Assembly (NCBI GenBank): GCA_934675735.1 | Contig: CAKURR010000003.1 | Span: 1 to 64,000, forward strand | Origin: an uncultured Clostridia bacterium | Lineage (GTDB): Bacteria; Bacillota; Clostridia; Christensenellales; Aristaeellaceae | DNA length: 64,000 nucleotides | Direction of reading: 5' to 3' | Part shown: in pieces, positions 56,736 to 64,000 of the stretch | Layout: every line of letters begins with the position of its first letter | Numbering within the stretch: the stretch's first letter is position 1 | The notes under the pieces: generated by a model | What the model was told of the DNA's origin: nothing | Databases searched by the model: none | What the model saw: only the letters and a program-made list of their open reading frames with translations | Position numbers and translations under genes: made by a program

Positions 56736-56762
56736 CCCGAGCATTCTACGATTGAGCATGAA

Positions 56763-56792
56763 CAGCGCCGATGCAGGTCGGCGCTTTTTTTT
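56763..56792 (+). terminator. Terminator of the SRP RNA
   Basis: AGCGCCGA, loop TGCAGG, TCGGCGCT followed by TTTTTTT. Confidence 0.88.
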
Positions 56793-56806
56793 ATAGAAAA
56801 TTGCGG

Positions 56807-56848
56807 CAAGTCGGCCGCGTATGCAGATGCTTGAGTTTTTACAGACTT
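56807..56848. repeat. 42-bp repeat, copy 2
   Basis: It begins CAAGTCGGCCGCGTATGCAG and ends TTTTTACAGACTT, matching 26574-26615 at 40 of 42 positions. As with copy 1 it starts about 15-20 bp after a terminator T-tract in the same orientation. Confidence 0.8.
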
Positions 56849-57034
56849 TGGCACAAGAAGATTGCCCAAGGTTCACTTCGTTCCGGCATATTTTCAATAT
56901 CCGGTTACACATACGTGACAAACAACGATTACATCCATCAAAACCAGACGTAACGAAACGATGAAATTGAGCGAAAAATGTCGAAAAAACCGAACGCTCC
57001 CAAAATATCGGGGGAGGGTAAAACGCCAAAAAGC

Positions 57035-57063
57035 TTGAAAAGTAGGACAAATCAGTCTATAAT
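57035..57063 (+). promoter_or_regulatory. Promoter of the first hybrid kinase
   Basis: TTGAAA (57035-57040) and TATAAT (57058-57063) are 17 bp apart. It falls inside the long open frame upstream of 57116 and so supports the ATG at 57116 as the real start. Confidence 0.7.
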
Positions 57064-57115
57064 AACGATGTGTGAGTGTATGATTTTGACGAATGGACGG
57101 GCCGAATACAAGGGG

Positions 57116-59872
57116 ATGAAGTTTTTGGAGCGTTTCAAACGGATTGGATGTATCGGGGCTGTACTGCTGATGCTGCTGCTGACCGCAGCGGCGCTTGCGG
57201 AAGCGCGTGTGGTGCGCGTCGCTTTTCCGGAGCAGGAGGGCATGAGCTATATCGGCCACACGGGCAAAATCACAGGCTATAACTTTGACTATCTGGAAAA
57301 GATTGCGGAATACACCGGCTGGAAAATCGAATATGTCACCTATCCCACGGCGGATTACAACGAGGCCGTCAGCGGGGCGATGGAGGATTTGAAGGCGGGC
57401 AAGGTCGATTTGCTCGGCCCGATGCTCAAAACCGCCCAGTCGCAGGCGATGTTTGATTTTCCCGAAAACAGCTACGGCACGGTGTATACCACCCTCTGCG
57501 CGCCGACGACGAGCCGCCTGCGGGAGACGAATATCCAGAATATGAAGCCGCTTCGCGTCGGCCTGTGGCGGCAGGCGACGACCCGCAACAAGGAGGTCGT
57601 CAATTTCCTGTGGGCGAATAACATCGAATATGAACTGGTTTACTACGAGACGTCCGAGGAGCAGCAGCAGGCGCTGCAAAACGGCGAGGTGGATGTGATT
57701 TCCGGCCTGTCGCTCTCGCCGATTGCCAACACCCGCATTGTGGAGCAGTTCGCCGCGCGGCCGTATTACTTCGCTACCACACAGGGCAATGCGGATTTGC
57801 TCAAGGAGCTGGACGAGACCGTCGCGCGCATCGATTTGGTGCAGCCCCAGCTTCAGGACATGCTGTATGAAAAGTATTTCAAGCAAACCGAGGGCGCTTT
57901 TCAGCTGACGGAGGAACAGAAAGCGGGCGTTGCCGCGATGGACACGCTGAAAGTGCTCTGCGCGCGGGACGACGCGCCCTATGTCTACGAGGAAAACGGC
58001 GAAGCGAAGGGCATGCTGATTTCCATCCTCAACAACTTCGCGCGGGAGATGGGCCTTGAAACGGCGTATACCTTCTGCGACCGCAGCGACGAGGATGAGC
58101 TGGCCGTCGCGAAAAAGAAATACGATATCGTCACGGGCTTCCCGTTCACGTCGAGTTTCTGCACGAAGCTGGGTGTTGTGCGCAGCGAGCCGATTCTGGA
58201 TTCCAAACTGGCGTTTGCGCAAAACCCGATGAGCGACAAGCGCGATACCATCGCCGTCGTGCGCGGGGTGGAGGAACAAATCGACCTGACGGGCTATGAA
58301 AATGTCCTTTATTACGACACCGCGCTGGAATGCGTTCGGGCGGTGAAGGACGGCAAGGCCGACCTGGCGGTGGGCGACCGCTCCACGATTTCCTATTACA
58401 ATTACGCCGTGAGCAGCGATTTGACGATGAGCACCATTTCCGGCGACGAGCAGAAAATCTGCGTGGCGATTTCGCGGGAATGCAGCGACACGCTGTTTGA
58501 AGTGTTCAATTACTATGTCTACGGCCTTTCCAATGTGGATAAGACGCGCTATCTGAGCGAAGCGAACATGCAGAGCGGCACGACCGCGCTGCGCCACTAT
58601 GTCGCCAGCCATCCCGCGCAGACGGCGGGCGTGATTGCCATTGCGACGCTGCTGCTGGTTTCGGCTGCGTTTGCGCTGGTCTATGCGCGGTTGATGAACC
58701 GCAAAAACGAAGAGCTGCGCGTGGCCAACGAGGTCAAGAGCGAGTTTTTGACCCGCATGGGCCACGATATCCGCACGCCGATGAACGGCATTATCGGCAT
58801 GATTGACGTGGCCGACCGCCTGCCCGAGACGAGCGCGGCGGTGAAGGACTGCCACAAGAAAATCCGCGGTGCGACGGAAGAGCTGCTCAGCCTCATCAAC
58901 GATGTGCTGGAGATGAGCAAGCTCGAATCCAAAGAGGCGGTGTTTGAGCGCGAATCCGTCTCCCTGCAAGACCTGCTGGAGGATTGCCGCGACAGGATGG
59001 AAGCCCGCGCGGCGCAGAGCGGCATCACCTTCATGGCCGTCGGACTGAGCGATTTCACGCCGCCGCGCGTCATCACCAGCCCGCGCCACATGCACCAGGT
59101 GCTCGCCAACGTCATCGGCAACGCCATCAAATACAACAAGCCCGGCGGCGCGGTGAGCCTGTCGGCGAAAATCCTCGAACAGACGGAGGACAAGGTCACC
59201 TGCCGGTTCAGCGTGACGGATACGGGCATCGGCATGAGCGAAGCCTTTCAGAAGAAGATGTTCGAGCCGTTTGAGCAGGAGCACGGCGAGGCGCGCAGCC
59301 AATACCGCGGCACAGGGCTTGGGCTGCCCATCGTCAAGCGGATTATCGAGCAGGCCGGCGGCGAAATCCACGTCAACAGCAAGATCGATGTGGGCACGAC
59401 CGTGGAATGGACGATTCCCTTTGACATCGACAAGGATTATAAGCCCGAGGAGAACGACGCGTTTGATCTGCGCGGCGTGCGCATCCTGGCGGCGGAGGAC
59501 AACGGGCTGAACGCCGAAATCCTTCAGCTGATGCTGGAGGATGCGGGCGCGCAGGTGACGATGGTGGCCGACGGCGCGCAGGCCGTGCGCGAGTTTGAGT
59601 ATTCGCCCATCGGCAAATACAATTACATTTTGATGGATATCATGATGCCGGTGATGGACGGCTACGAAGCCGGCCGCCAAATCCGCGCGCTTCAGCGCGA
59701 CGACGCGAAGACCATCCCCATCATTGCGCTGACGGCCAACGCCTTCAGCGAGGACGCGCGGAAGGCCACCGACGCGGGCATGGACGCCCACATGATTAAG
59801 CCGTTTGATTTTGAGAAGCTGAAGGACTGTTTGGCCGAAATCAAGAGGAAAAGGCAGAATGCGGAAGGATAA
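57116..59872 (+). CDS. Hybrid sensor kinase with two solute-binding domains
   Basis: The ATG at 57116 (MKFLERFKRIGCIGAVLLML) is chosen because the promoter lies just upstream. The 918 residues have a signal peptide, two SBP_bac_3-type domains (about 25-255 and 270-495; VRVAFPEQEGMSYIGHTGKI and LKVLCARDDAPYVYEENGEA) and a membrane helix near 505-525. Then follow HisKA with phospho-His in GHDIRTPMNGIIG near 549, HATPase (DTGIGMSE, GTGLGLPIV) and a receiver with Asp in ILMDIMMPVMDGY near 840. It probably senses an amino-acid-like ligand outside the cell. No DNA-binding partner is adjacent. Confidence 0.92.
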   Translation: MKFLERFKRIGCIGAVLLMLLLTAAALAEARVVRVAFPEQEGMSYIGHTGKITGYNFDYLEKIAEYTGWKIEYVTYPTADYNEAVSGAMEDLKAGKVDLLGPMLKTAQSQAMFDFPENSYGTVYTTLCAPTTSRLRETNIQNMKPLRVGLWRQATTRNKEVVNFLWANNIEYELVYYETSEEQQQALQNGEVDVISGLSLSPIANTRIVEQFAARPYYFATTQGNADLLKELDETVARIDLVQPQLQDMLYEKYFKQTEGAFQLTEEQKAGVAAMDTLKVLCARDDAPYVYEENGEAKGMLISILNNFAREMGLETAYTFCDRSDEDELAVAKKKYDIVTGFPFTSSFCTKLGVVRSEPILDSKLAFAQNPMSDKRDTIAVVRGVEEQIDLTGYENVLYYDTALECVRAVKDGKADLAVGDRSTISYYNYAVSSDLTMSTISGDEQKICVAISRECSDTLFEVFNYYVYGLSNVDKTRYLSEANMQSGTTALRHYVASHPAQTAGVIAIATLLLVSAAFALVYARLMNRKNEELRVANEVKSEFLTRMGHDIRTPMNGIIGMIDVADRLPETSAAVKDCHKKIRGATEELLSLINDVLEMSKLESKEAVFERESVSLQDLLEDCRDRMEARAAQSGITFMAVGLSDFTPPRVITSPRHMHQVLANVIGNAIKYNKPGGAVSLSAKILEQTEDKVTCRFSVTDTGIGMSEAFQKKMFEPFEQEHGEARSQYRGTGLGLPIVKRIIEQAGGEIHVNSKIDVGTTVEWTIPFDIDKDYKPEENDAFDLRGVRILAAEDNGLNAEILQLMLEDAGAQVTMVADGAQAVREFEYSPIGKYNYILMDIMMPVMDGYEAGRQIRALQRDDAKTIPIIALTANAFSEDARKATDAGMDAHMIKPFDFEKLKDCLAEIKRKRQNAEG

Positions 59873-59998
59873 AACCAATTCCGCGCGCGTGCGGACGCGC
59901 CCTTGCAATGGGGTTCCGCTTTGAAAACGCCCTCGAAGGCGTTAATCGCTTTTTGTATTGAACGACGGATGAAAACGACAGATAAAGAGGAAAAGCGA

Positions 59999-62689
59999 AT
60001 GTTGAAGAAAATCGAAACGCTGGCACTGCTGTGTTTTTGTCTGATGCTCACCGCCGCCGCGGCGGAAGAGCGCCGCATGGTGCGCGTCGCCTTCCCCGAG
60101 CAGGACGGCATGATTTCCCAAACGGGCAAAATCACGGGCTGCAACTACGATTATCCGGAAAAGATTTCGGAATACACCGGCTGGCAGATGGAGTATATCG
60201 CCTGTGCGACGGGCGATTACAACGAGGCCGTTTCCAACGCCATCGGCGATTTGCAGGAGACGCTCTATAACGAGTATTTCCGCAGCACGGACGAAGCGTT
60301 CGCCCTCAGCGAGGAGCAGCGCAGCACGCTGATGAAGCCGGGCACGCTGCGCGTGCTCTGCATCGACGGCGACGCGCCCTACGTCTACCGCGAAAACAAC
60401 GAGCCAAAGGGCATGCTGATTACCGTCATCAACGATTTTGCCAAGTCGCTGAATCTGCGCGCGGAATACACCTTCGCGCAGAACCGAACCGAGGCCGAGG
60501 AGCTGATCAGGCAGCACGAGTATGATTTACTGGCGGGGCTGGCGTTCACGTCGGCCTACTGCGCGGAGCAGGGCTTTGTCGCCAGCGAAGCGATTTTGCA
60601 GTCGCCGCTGGCCTTTGTGGTCAACCCGATGAATAACCGCCGCAGCAGCATCGCCGTCGCCCGCGGGCTGGAGGACGCGATCGATACCTCCGCCTATAAG
60701 GACGTCATCATCTGCGAAAACGAGCAGGAGTGTATGAAGGCTGTCAGCCGCAAGCAGGCCGACGTGGGCGTGGGCGACTGCTCCGTGCTGGAATATTACA
60801 TCTACGACACATACAGCACGCTGACCACGAGCCTGATTTCCGGCCGGACGCAGAACGTGAGCATCGCCGTTTCGCGCGACCGCGACATGCTGCTCGTCGA
60901 GGCGCTGAACCTGTATATTTACAGCCTGAGCAACACGGCAAAGACGCTGTATCTGAGCGAGGGCAACGTGCACGCCAACACCTCCGCCATCGCGCATTAT
61001 ATCCGCACCCACGTCTTGCAGACGGTGTTGCTGGGCAGCCTGCTGACGGCGCTTGTCGCATGGCTGGTTTTTCTGATCTGGAGCAGCGCCAACCGCAAGC
61101 GCATCGCGATGCAGAAAACCTACAACGCCGAGCTGAAAAACGCGCTGGACGTGGCGCGCGCGGCGAACCAATCCAAACGCACATACATCGCCAACATGAG
61201 CCACGACATCCGCACGCCGATGAACGTGATTGTCGGCTTCACCAACCTGCTCGAGCGCGACGCGGATAAGCCCGAGAAGGTGCGCGATTATACCAAGAAA
61301 ATCGCGGGCGTGAGCAACTACCTGCTTGCGCTGATTAACGACGTGCTGGATATCAGCAAAATCGAAATGGGCAAGACGGCGCTCTCCATGAGCGATTTCA
61401 AGCTGGGCGAGATGATCGGCGAGGTGGAATCCATCGTGCGGCTGCAGGCGGGCGGCAAGCGGCTGAATTTTGTCGTCAAGACCTCGGGCATTCTGCATGA
61501 ACGGGTGGTGGGCGACGAAACGCGCGTGCGCCAGATTCTGATGAATCTGCTGAGCAACGCCATCAAGTATACCCAGCCCGGCGGCACGGTGGAACTGACC
61601 GTGGAGGGCAGAAAGCTCACCTCGCCCAAGAAGCAGGGCATCCGCATCATCGTGCAGGATACGGGCTGCGGCATGAGCCGCGAGTTCCTCGAGGTGCTCT
61701 TTGAACCGTTCAGCCGCATGGAAAACGGCTCGAACCGCCGCGTGCAAGGCTCGGGTCTGGGCATGGCCATCACCAAGAACATTGTGGATTTGATGGACGG
61801 CACCATCTGCGTGGAGAGCGAGGTCGGCAAGGGCAGCAAGTTCACCGTGGAGCTGTCGTTTGATATCTCCGAAAAGGTGGATTCGGCGTTCTGGCGCGAG
61901 CGCGGCATCGACAAGATTCTGCTCGGCGAGGCCGAGGAGAACCTGAACGACACGATTCGCGACGCGATGAAGGCCGTCACCGTGCAGGTGGACTGCGTGC
62001 GCAAGGCCGAGGGCATGCTCAAGCTGCTGCGGCAGGCAAAGGATTACTCCGTCATCCTGCTGGATGAAAACATGCTGACCGACGGCGATTTCTCGCTCAT
62101 CGGGCAGATTCGCGCGTGCATCTCCGAAAAAACGATTCTGCTGGTCATGGTCTGCGAGTGGGAAAACGCGTTTGAAGCCATGCGCGCCGTGGGCGCGGAC
62201 GGCACCATCTCCCGCAACTTCTTCCTCTCGCTGCTTCAGGATAAGATTCGCGAGGTCGAGGAGCGGCGCGAGGGCAAGACGACCGAATACGGCCTGAAGG
62301 GCCTGAACGTGCTCGCCGCGGAGGATAACGAGCTGAACGCCGAGATTCTGCGCGAGGTGCTGACGATGTTCGGCGCGACCTGCCGAATCTGCGAGAACGG
62401 CCAGCAGGCGGTCGAGCGGTTCAACGCTTCCCGCGCGGGCGAATACGACCTGATTTTGATGGATATTCGAATGCCCGTGATGGACGGTTACGAGGCGACG
62501 CGCGCCATCCGCGCGGGTATCCATCCCGACGCCAAAACCGTTCCCATCGTCGCCATGACCGCTGACGCCTTTGCCGAGGATGTGCAGAAATCCATCGACG
62601 CGGGCATGAACGCGCATATCTCCAAGCCTGTGGATGCGTACAGCCTGAATAAGATTATCGGGGATTTGATGCATAGCTTGAAACGTTAA
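59999..62689 (+). CDS. Hybrid sensor kinase paralogue with a shortened first binding domain
   Basis: The ATG at 59999 (MLKKIETLALLCFCLMLTAA) follows AGAGG by eight bases. The 896 residues parallel the previous gene. However, the first solute-binding domain is cut: after NEAVSNAIGDL the sequence jumps to QETLYNEYF, skipping about 150 residues in frame. The second binding domain, membrane helix, HisKA (MSHDIRTPMNVIVGF near 401) and HATPase are intact. Two receivers follow: an atypical one (VILLDENMLTDGDFSL near 687) and a normal one (LILMDIRMPVMDGY near 820). The 126-bp gap before it holds a degenerate GGACGCGCCC module. Confidence 0.9.
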   Translation: MLKKIETLALLCFCLMLTAAAAEERRMVRVAFPEQDGMISQTGKITGCNYDYPEKISEYTGWQMEYIACATGDYNEAVSNAIGDLQETLYNEYFRSTDEAFALSEEQRSTLMKPGTLRVLCIDGDAPYVYRENNEPKGMLITVINDFAKSLNLRAEYTFAQNRTEAEELIRQHEYDLLAGLAFTSAYCAEQGFVASEAILQSPLAFVVNPMNNRRSSIAVARGLEDAIDTSAYKDVIICENEQECMKAVSRKQADVGVGDCSVLEYYIYDTYSTLTTSLISGRTQNVSIAVSRDRDMLLVEALNLYIYSLSNTAKTLYLSEGNVHANTSAIAHYIRTHVLQTVLLGSLLTALVAWLVFLIWSSANRKRIAMQKTYNAELKNALDVARAANQSKRTYIANMSHDIRTPMNVIVGFTNLLERDADKPEKVRDYTKKIAGVSNYLLALINDVLDISKIEMGKTALSMSDFKLGEMIGEVESIVRLQAGGKRLNFVVKTSGILHERVVGDETRVRQILMNLLSNAIKYTQPGGTVELTVEGRKLTSPKKQGIRIIVQDTGCGMSREFLEVLFEPFSRMENGSNRRVQGSGLGMAITKNIVDLMDGTICVESEVGKGSKFTVELSFDISEKVDSAFWRERGIDKILLGEAEENLNDTIRDAMKAVTVQVDCVRKAEGMLKLLRQAKDYSVILLDENMLTDGDFSLIGQIRACISEKTILLVMVCEWENAFEAMRAVGADGTISRNFFLSLLQDKIREVEERREGKTTEYGLKGLNVLAAEDNELNAEILREVLTMFGATCRICENGQQAVERFNASRAGEYDLILMDIRMPVMDGYEATRAIRAGIHPDAKTVPIVAMTADAFAEDVQKSIDAGMNAHISKPVDAYSLNKIIGDLMHSLKR

Positions 62690-62694
62690 AAGAC

Positions 62695-64000
62695 TTACAT
62701 CGAAATCCACCCGAAGGCATTGGCGACGGAGCTGATGAGAATAATCGCCGCGAACAGCGGGCAGAGATAGCGAATCATCAGGTTAAACACGCGCTTACGG
62801 CGGAAGCGCTCTTCCCCGTGGCAGACCTCGCGCTCAATCGCCTCCACCCCCGCGACGCGGGCAACCAGCAGGCAGACGGCAATCGCCGCAATCGGCATCA
62901 TGACCGAATTGGTCAGGAAGTCGAAGAAATCCAGCAGCTGCATGCCCAGAATCGTCACGCCCGCCAGCGGGCCGTAGCTCAGCGAGGAAAGGCTGCCCAG
63001 CGCAACCATCATCACAGCCATCAGCAGCGTGGCCTTATGGCGGCTCCAGCCCAGCTCATCCTGAAAGGTGGAAACGGCGCTTTCCGTCAGTGCAATCGAA
63101 CTGGTCATCGCCGCGAACAGCACCAGCACGAAGAACAGAATGCCCACCGCCGAGCCGAGGCCCATGCTGTCAAACACCTTCGGGATGGTGATAAACATCA
63201 GCGAAGGGCCGGCCTGCAGTGTGTTCGGGTCGCCGCCCGAAAAGGCGAAAATCGCGGGAATAATCATCAGGCCCGCCATTACCGCGATGGCGGTGTCGAA
63301 AATCTCCACCGTCTCTGTCGAACCCTCGATGGAGACGTCTTTTTTCATATACGAGCCGAAGGTGATGAGAATGCCCATCGCGATGGAAAGCGAATAGAAC
63401 ATCTGGCCCATCGCGGTGACGACGGTCATCCACGAGAAGTTTTCAAAATTCGGCACGAGGAAATACTTCACGCCCGCCAGCGCGCCCGGCCGCGTAACCG
63501 AATAGCCCGCAATCAGCAGCGAGAGCACGACGAGAATCGGCATCATCAGCTTGGATACGCGCTCGATGCCGTTGCGCACGCCCGCGTAGATAATCGCCAG
63601 CGTGGCCAGCGCAAACACGAGGAAGCAAAGCTCCGTCGCCGCGCCGTTGGAGATGAACGCGGAAAAATAGCCGTCGGCAGCCAGCGCGTGGCCGTGGCCG
63701 AGCAGGTATTCCGCCAGATACTTGATGACCCAGCCGCCGATAACCGAGTAATACGGCACAATCAGCATCGGGATGACCGCGTTCAGCCAGCCGCCCGCCG
63801 CCAGCAGGCGCGACCTGCCGAAGGAGCGGAATGCGCCGACGGGGCTTTTGCCCGTCATGCGGCCGACGGAGGTCTCCGCGACGATCATCGTGTAGCCGAA
63901 GGTCAGCGCGAGCACGATATAAATGAGCAAAAAAATGCCGCCGCCGTATTTCGCCGCCAGATAGGGGAAGCGCCAGATGTTGCCCAGCCCCACGGAAGCG
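62695..64000 (-). CDS. Sodium:neurotransmitter symporter family (SNF/NSS), 5' end outside the window
   Basis: NSS transporters take up amino acids or related solutes with sodium. The visible part (about 435 codons) starts in mid-helix 1 with ASVGLGNIWRFPYLAAKYGG, the conserved substrate and sodium site. About eleven further helices follow, ending near FGWISM. The helix-1 start, normally about 15-20 residues earlier, lies beyond position 64000. The stop codon is only five bases from that of the convergent kinase gene, with no terminator between them. Confidence 0.93.
   Translation of the reverse strand, partial: ASVGLGNIWRFPYLAAKYGGGIFLLIYIVLALTFGYTMIVAETSVGRMTGKSPVGAFRSFGRSRLLAAGGWLNAVIPMLIVPYYSVIGGWVIKYLAEYLLGHGHALAADGYFSAFISNGAATELCFLVFALATLAIIYAGVRNGIERVSKLMMPILVVLSLLIAGYSVTRPGALAGVKYFLVPNFENFSWMTVVTAMGQMFYSLSIAMGILITFGSYMKKDVSIEGSTETVEIFDTAIAVMAGLMIIPAIFAFSGGDPNTLQAGPSLMFITIPKVFDSMGLGSAVGILFFVLVLFAAMTSSIALTESAVSTFQDELGWSRHKATLLMAVMMVALGSLSSLSYGPLAGVTILGMQLLDFFDFLTNSVMMPIAAIAVCLLVARVAGVEAIEREVCHGEERFRRKRVFNLMIRYLCPLFAAIILISSVANAFGWISM

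Noticed and set aside
56978..57115. 46-residue N-terminal extension of the first hybrid kinase
   Set aside because: A good promoter (57035-57063) lies inside it, and the signal peptide starts only at the ATG at 57116.
56894..59908. 1004-codon frame opposite the first hybrid kinase
   Set aside because: Same artefact; it has no ribosome site, and low-complexity composition, and the kinase domains on the other strand are clear.
1..64000. Search by eye for tRNA, rRNA, CRISPR arrays, restriction or other defence genes
   Set aside because: None seen. The only RNA genes I can support strongly are the FMN riboswitch and SRP RNA.

Overview
The window reads as a chromosomal segment of a GC-rich, spore-forming member of the Bacillota, probably class Clostridia. 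The evidence is a SpoIIID sporulation regulator next to an MreB/Mbl homologue, a Bacillus-type PurR repressor, a stand-alone small alarmone synthetase, a Gram-positive EcfA-EcfA-EcfT cassette, strong Shine-Dalgarno sites and many sigma-A-like promoters with 16-17 bp spacers. Extracellular flavin reductases, PEP carboxykinase and malic enzyme suggest an anaerobic, perhaps gut, lifestyle. The genus cannot be read from the sequence. There are no rRNA or tRNA genes, no CRISPR array, no prophage and no intact transposase.

Layout. 1-650: a hairpin-rich stretch with a 59-codon gene between inverted repeats, with transcription signals on both strands. 0.67-3.9 kb: rpsF-ssb-rpsR (minus) divergent from obg-yhbY. 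3.95-6.8 kb: a candidate small RNA, then fabD, fabH and acpP on the minus strand. 6.8-10.7 kb: an SGNH/DHHW-like protein, an MBOAT acyltransferase and an EamA exporter. 11-16 kb: a complete Liv-type ABC importer (livJ, then livHMGF). 16-24 kb: two exported FMN/FAD reductases, an orphan HicB-like gene and a two-component system. 24-28.4 kb: pckA, hsp20, a small alarmone synthetase, a DUF951 gene and signal peptidase I. 28.5-34.4 kb: a UbiA-family DPPR-synthase-like gene with a GT-C glycosyltransferase, a MATE pseudogene, an iron alcohol dehydrogenase and malic enzyme. 34.8-37.1 kb: two CobW-type GTPases, one with a very His/Asp-rich insert. 37.1-40.8 kb: an FMN riboswitch, ecfA-ecfA-ecfT and truA. 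41-47 kb: spoIIID, mbl-like, cytidine deaminase, an antitoxin-like peptide, a HAD phosphatase and a 1001-residue lipoprotein with seven peptidoglycan-binding repeats. 47-56.5 kb: a YkgJ-like protein, rmlA-rmlC, murC, purR, pth and mfd. 56.6 kb: SRP RNA. 57-62.7 kb: two paralogous hybrid sensor kinases. The right edge holds a partial SNF-family symporter.

The most unusual feature is a dispersed family of modular palindromic elements, about 15 loci and roughly one per 4 kb. Each unit has two adjacent hairpins whose stem bases change in matched pairs between copies. The outer end is a CGTAACC-like motif that often sits just before a ribosome-binding site or against a stop codon. One copy supplies the C-terminal tail of SpoIIID. 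Another lies between the FMN riboswitch and the ECF genes, where a riboflavin transporter gene might be expected.

Metabolic picture (inference): pckA, malic enzyme and a fumarate-reductase-like exported flavoprotein fit a C4-dicarboxylate economy with extracellular or cell-surface electron acceptors. The FMN riboswitch with ECF genes, and signal peptidase I, are consistent with a flavin-dependent exported redox system, but no gene for FMN attachment (ApbE) or membrane electron transfer lies in the window.
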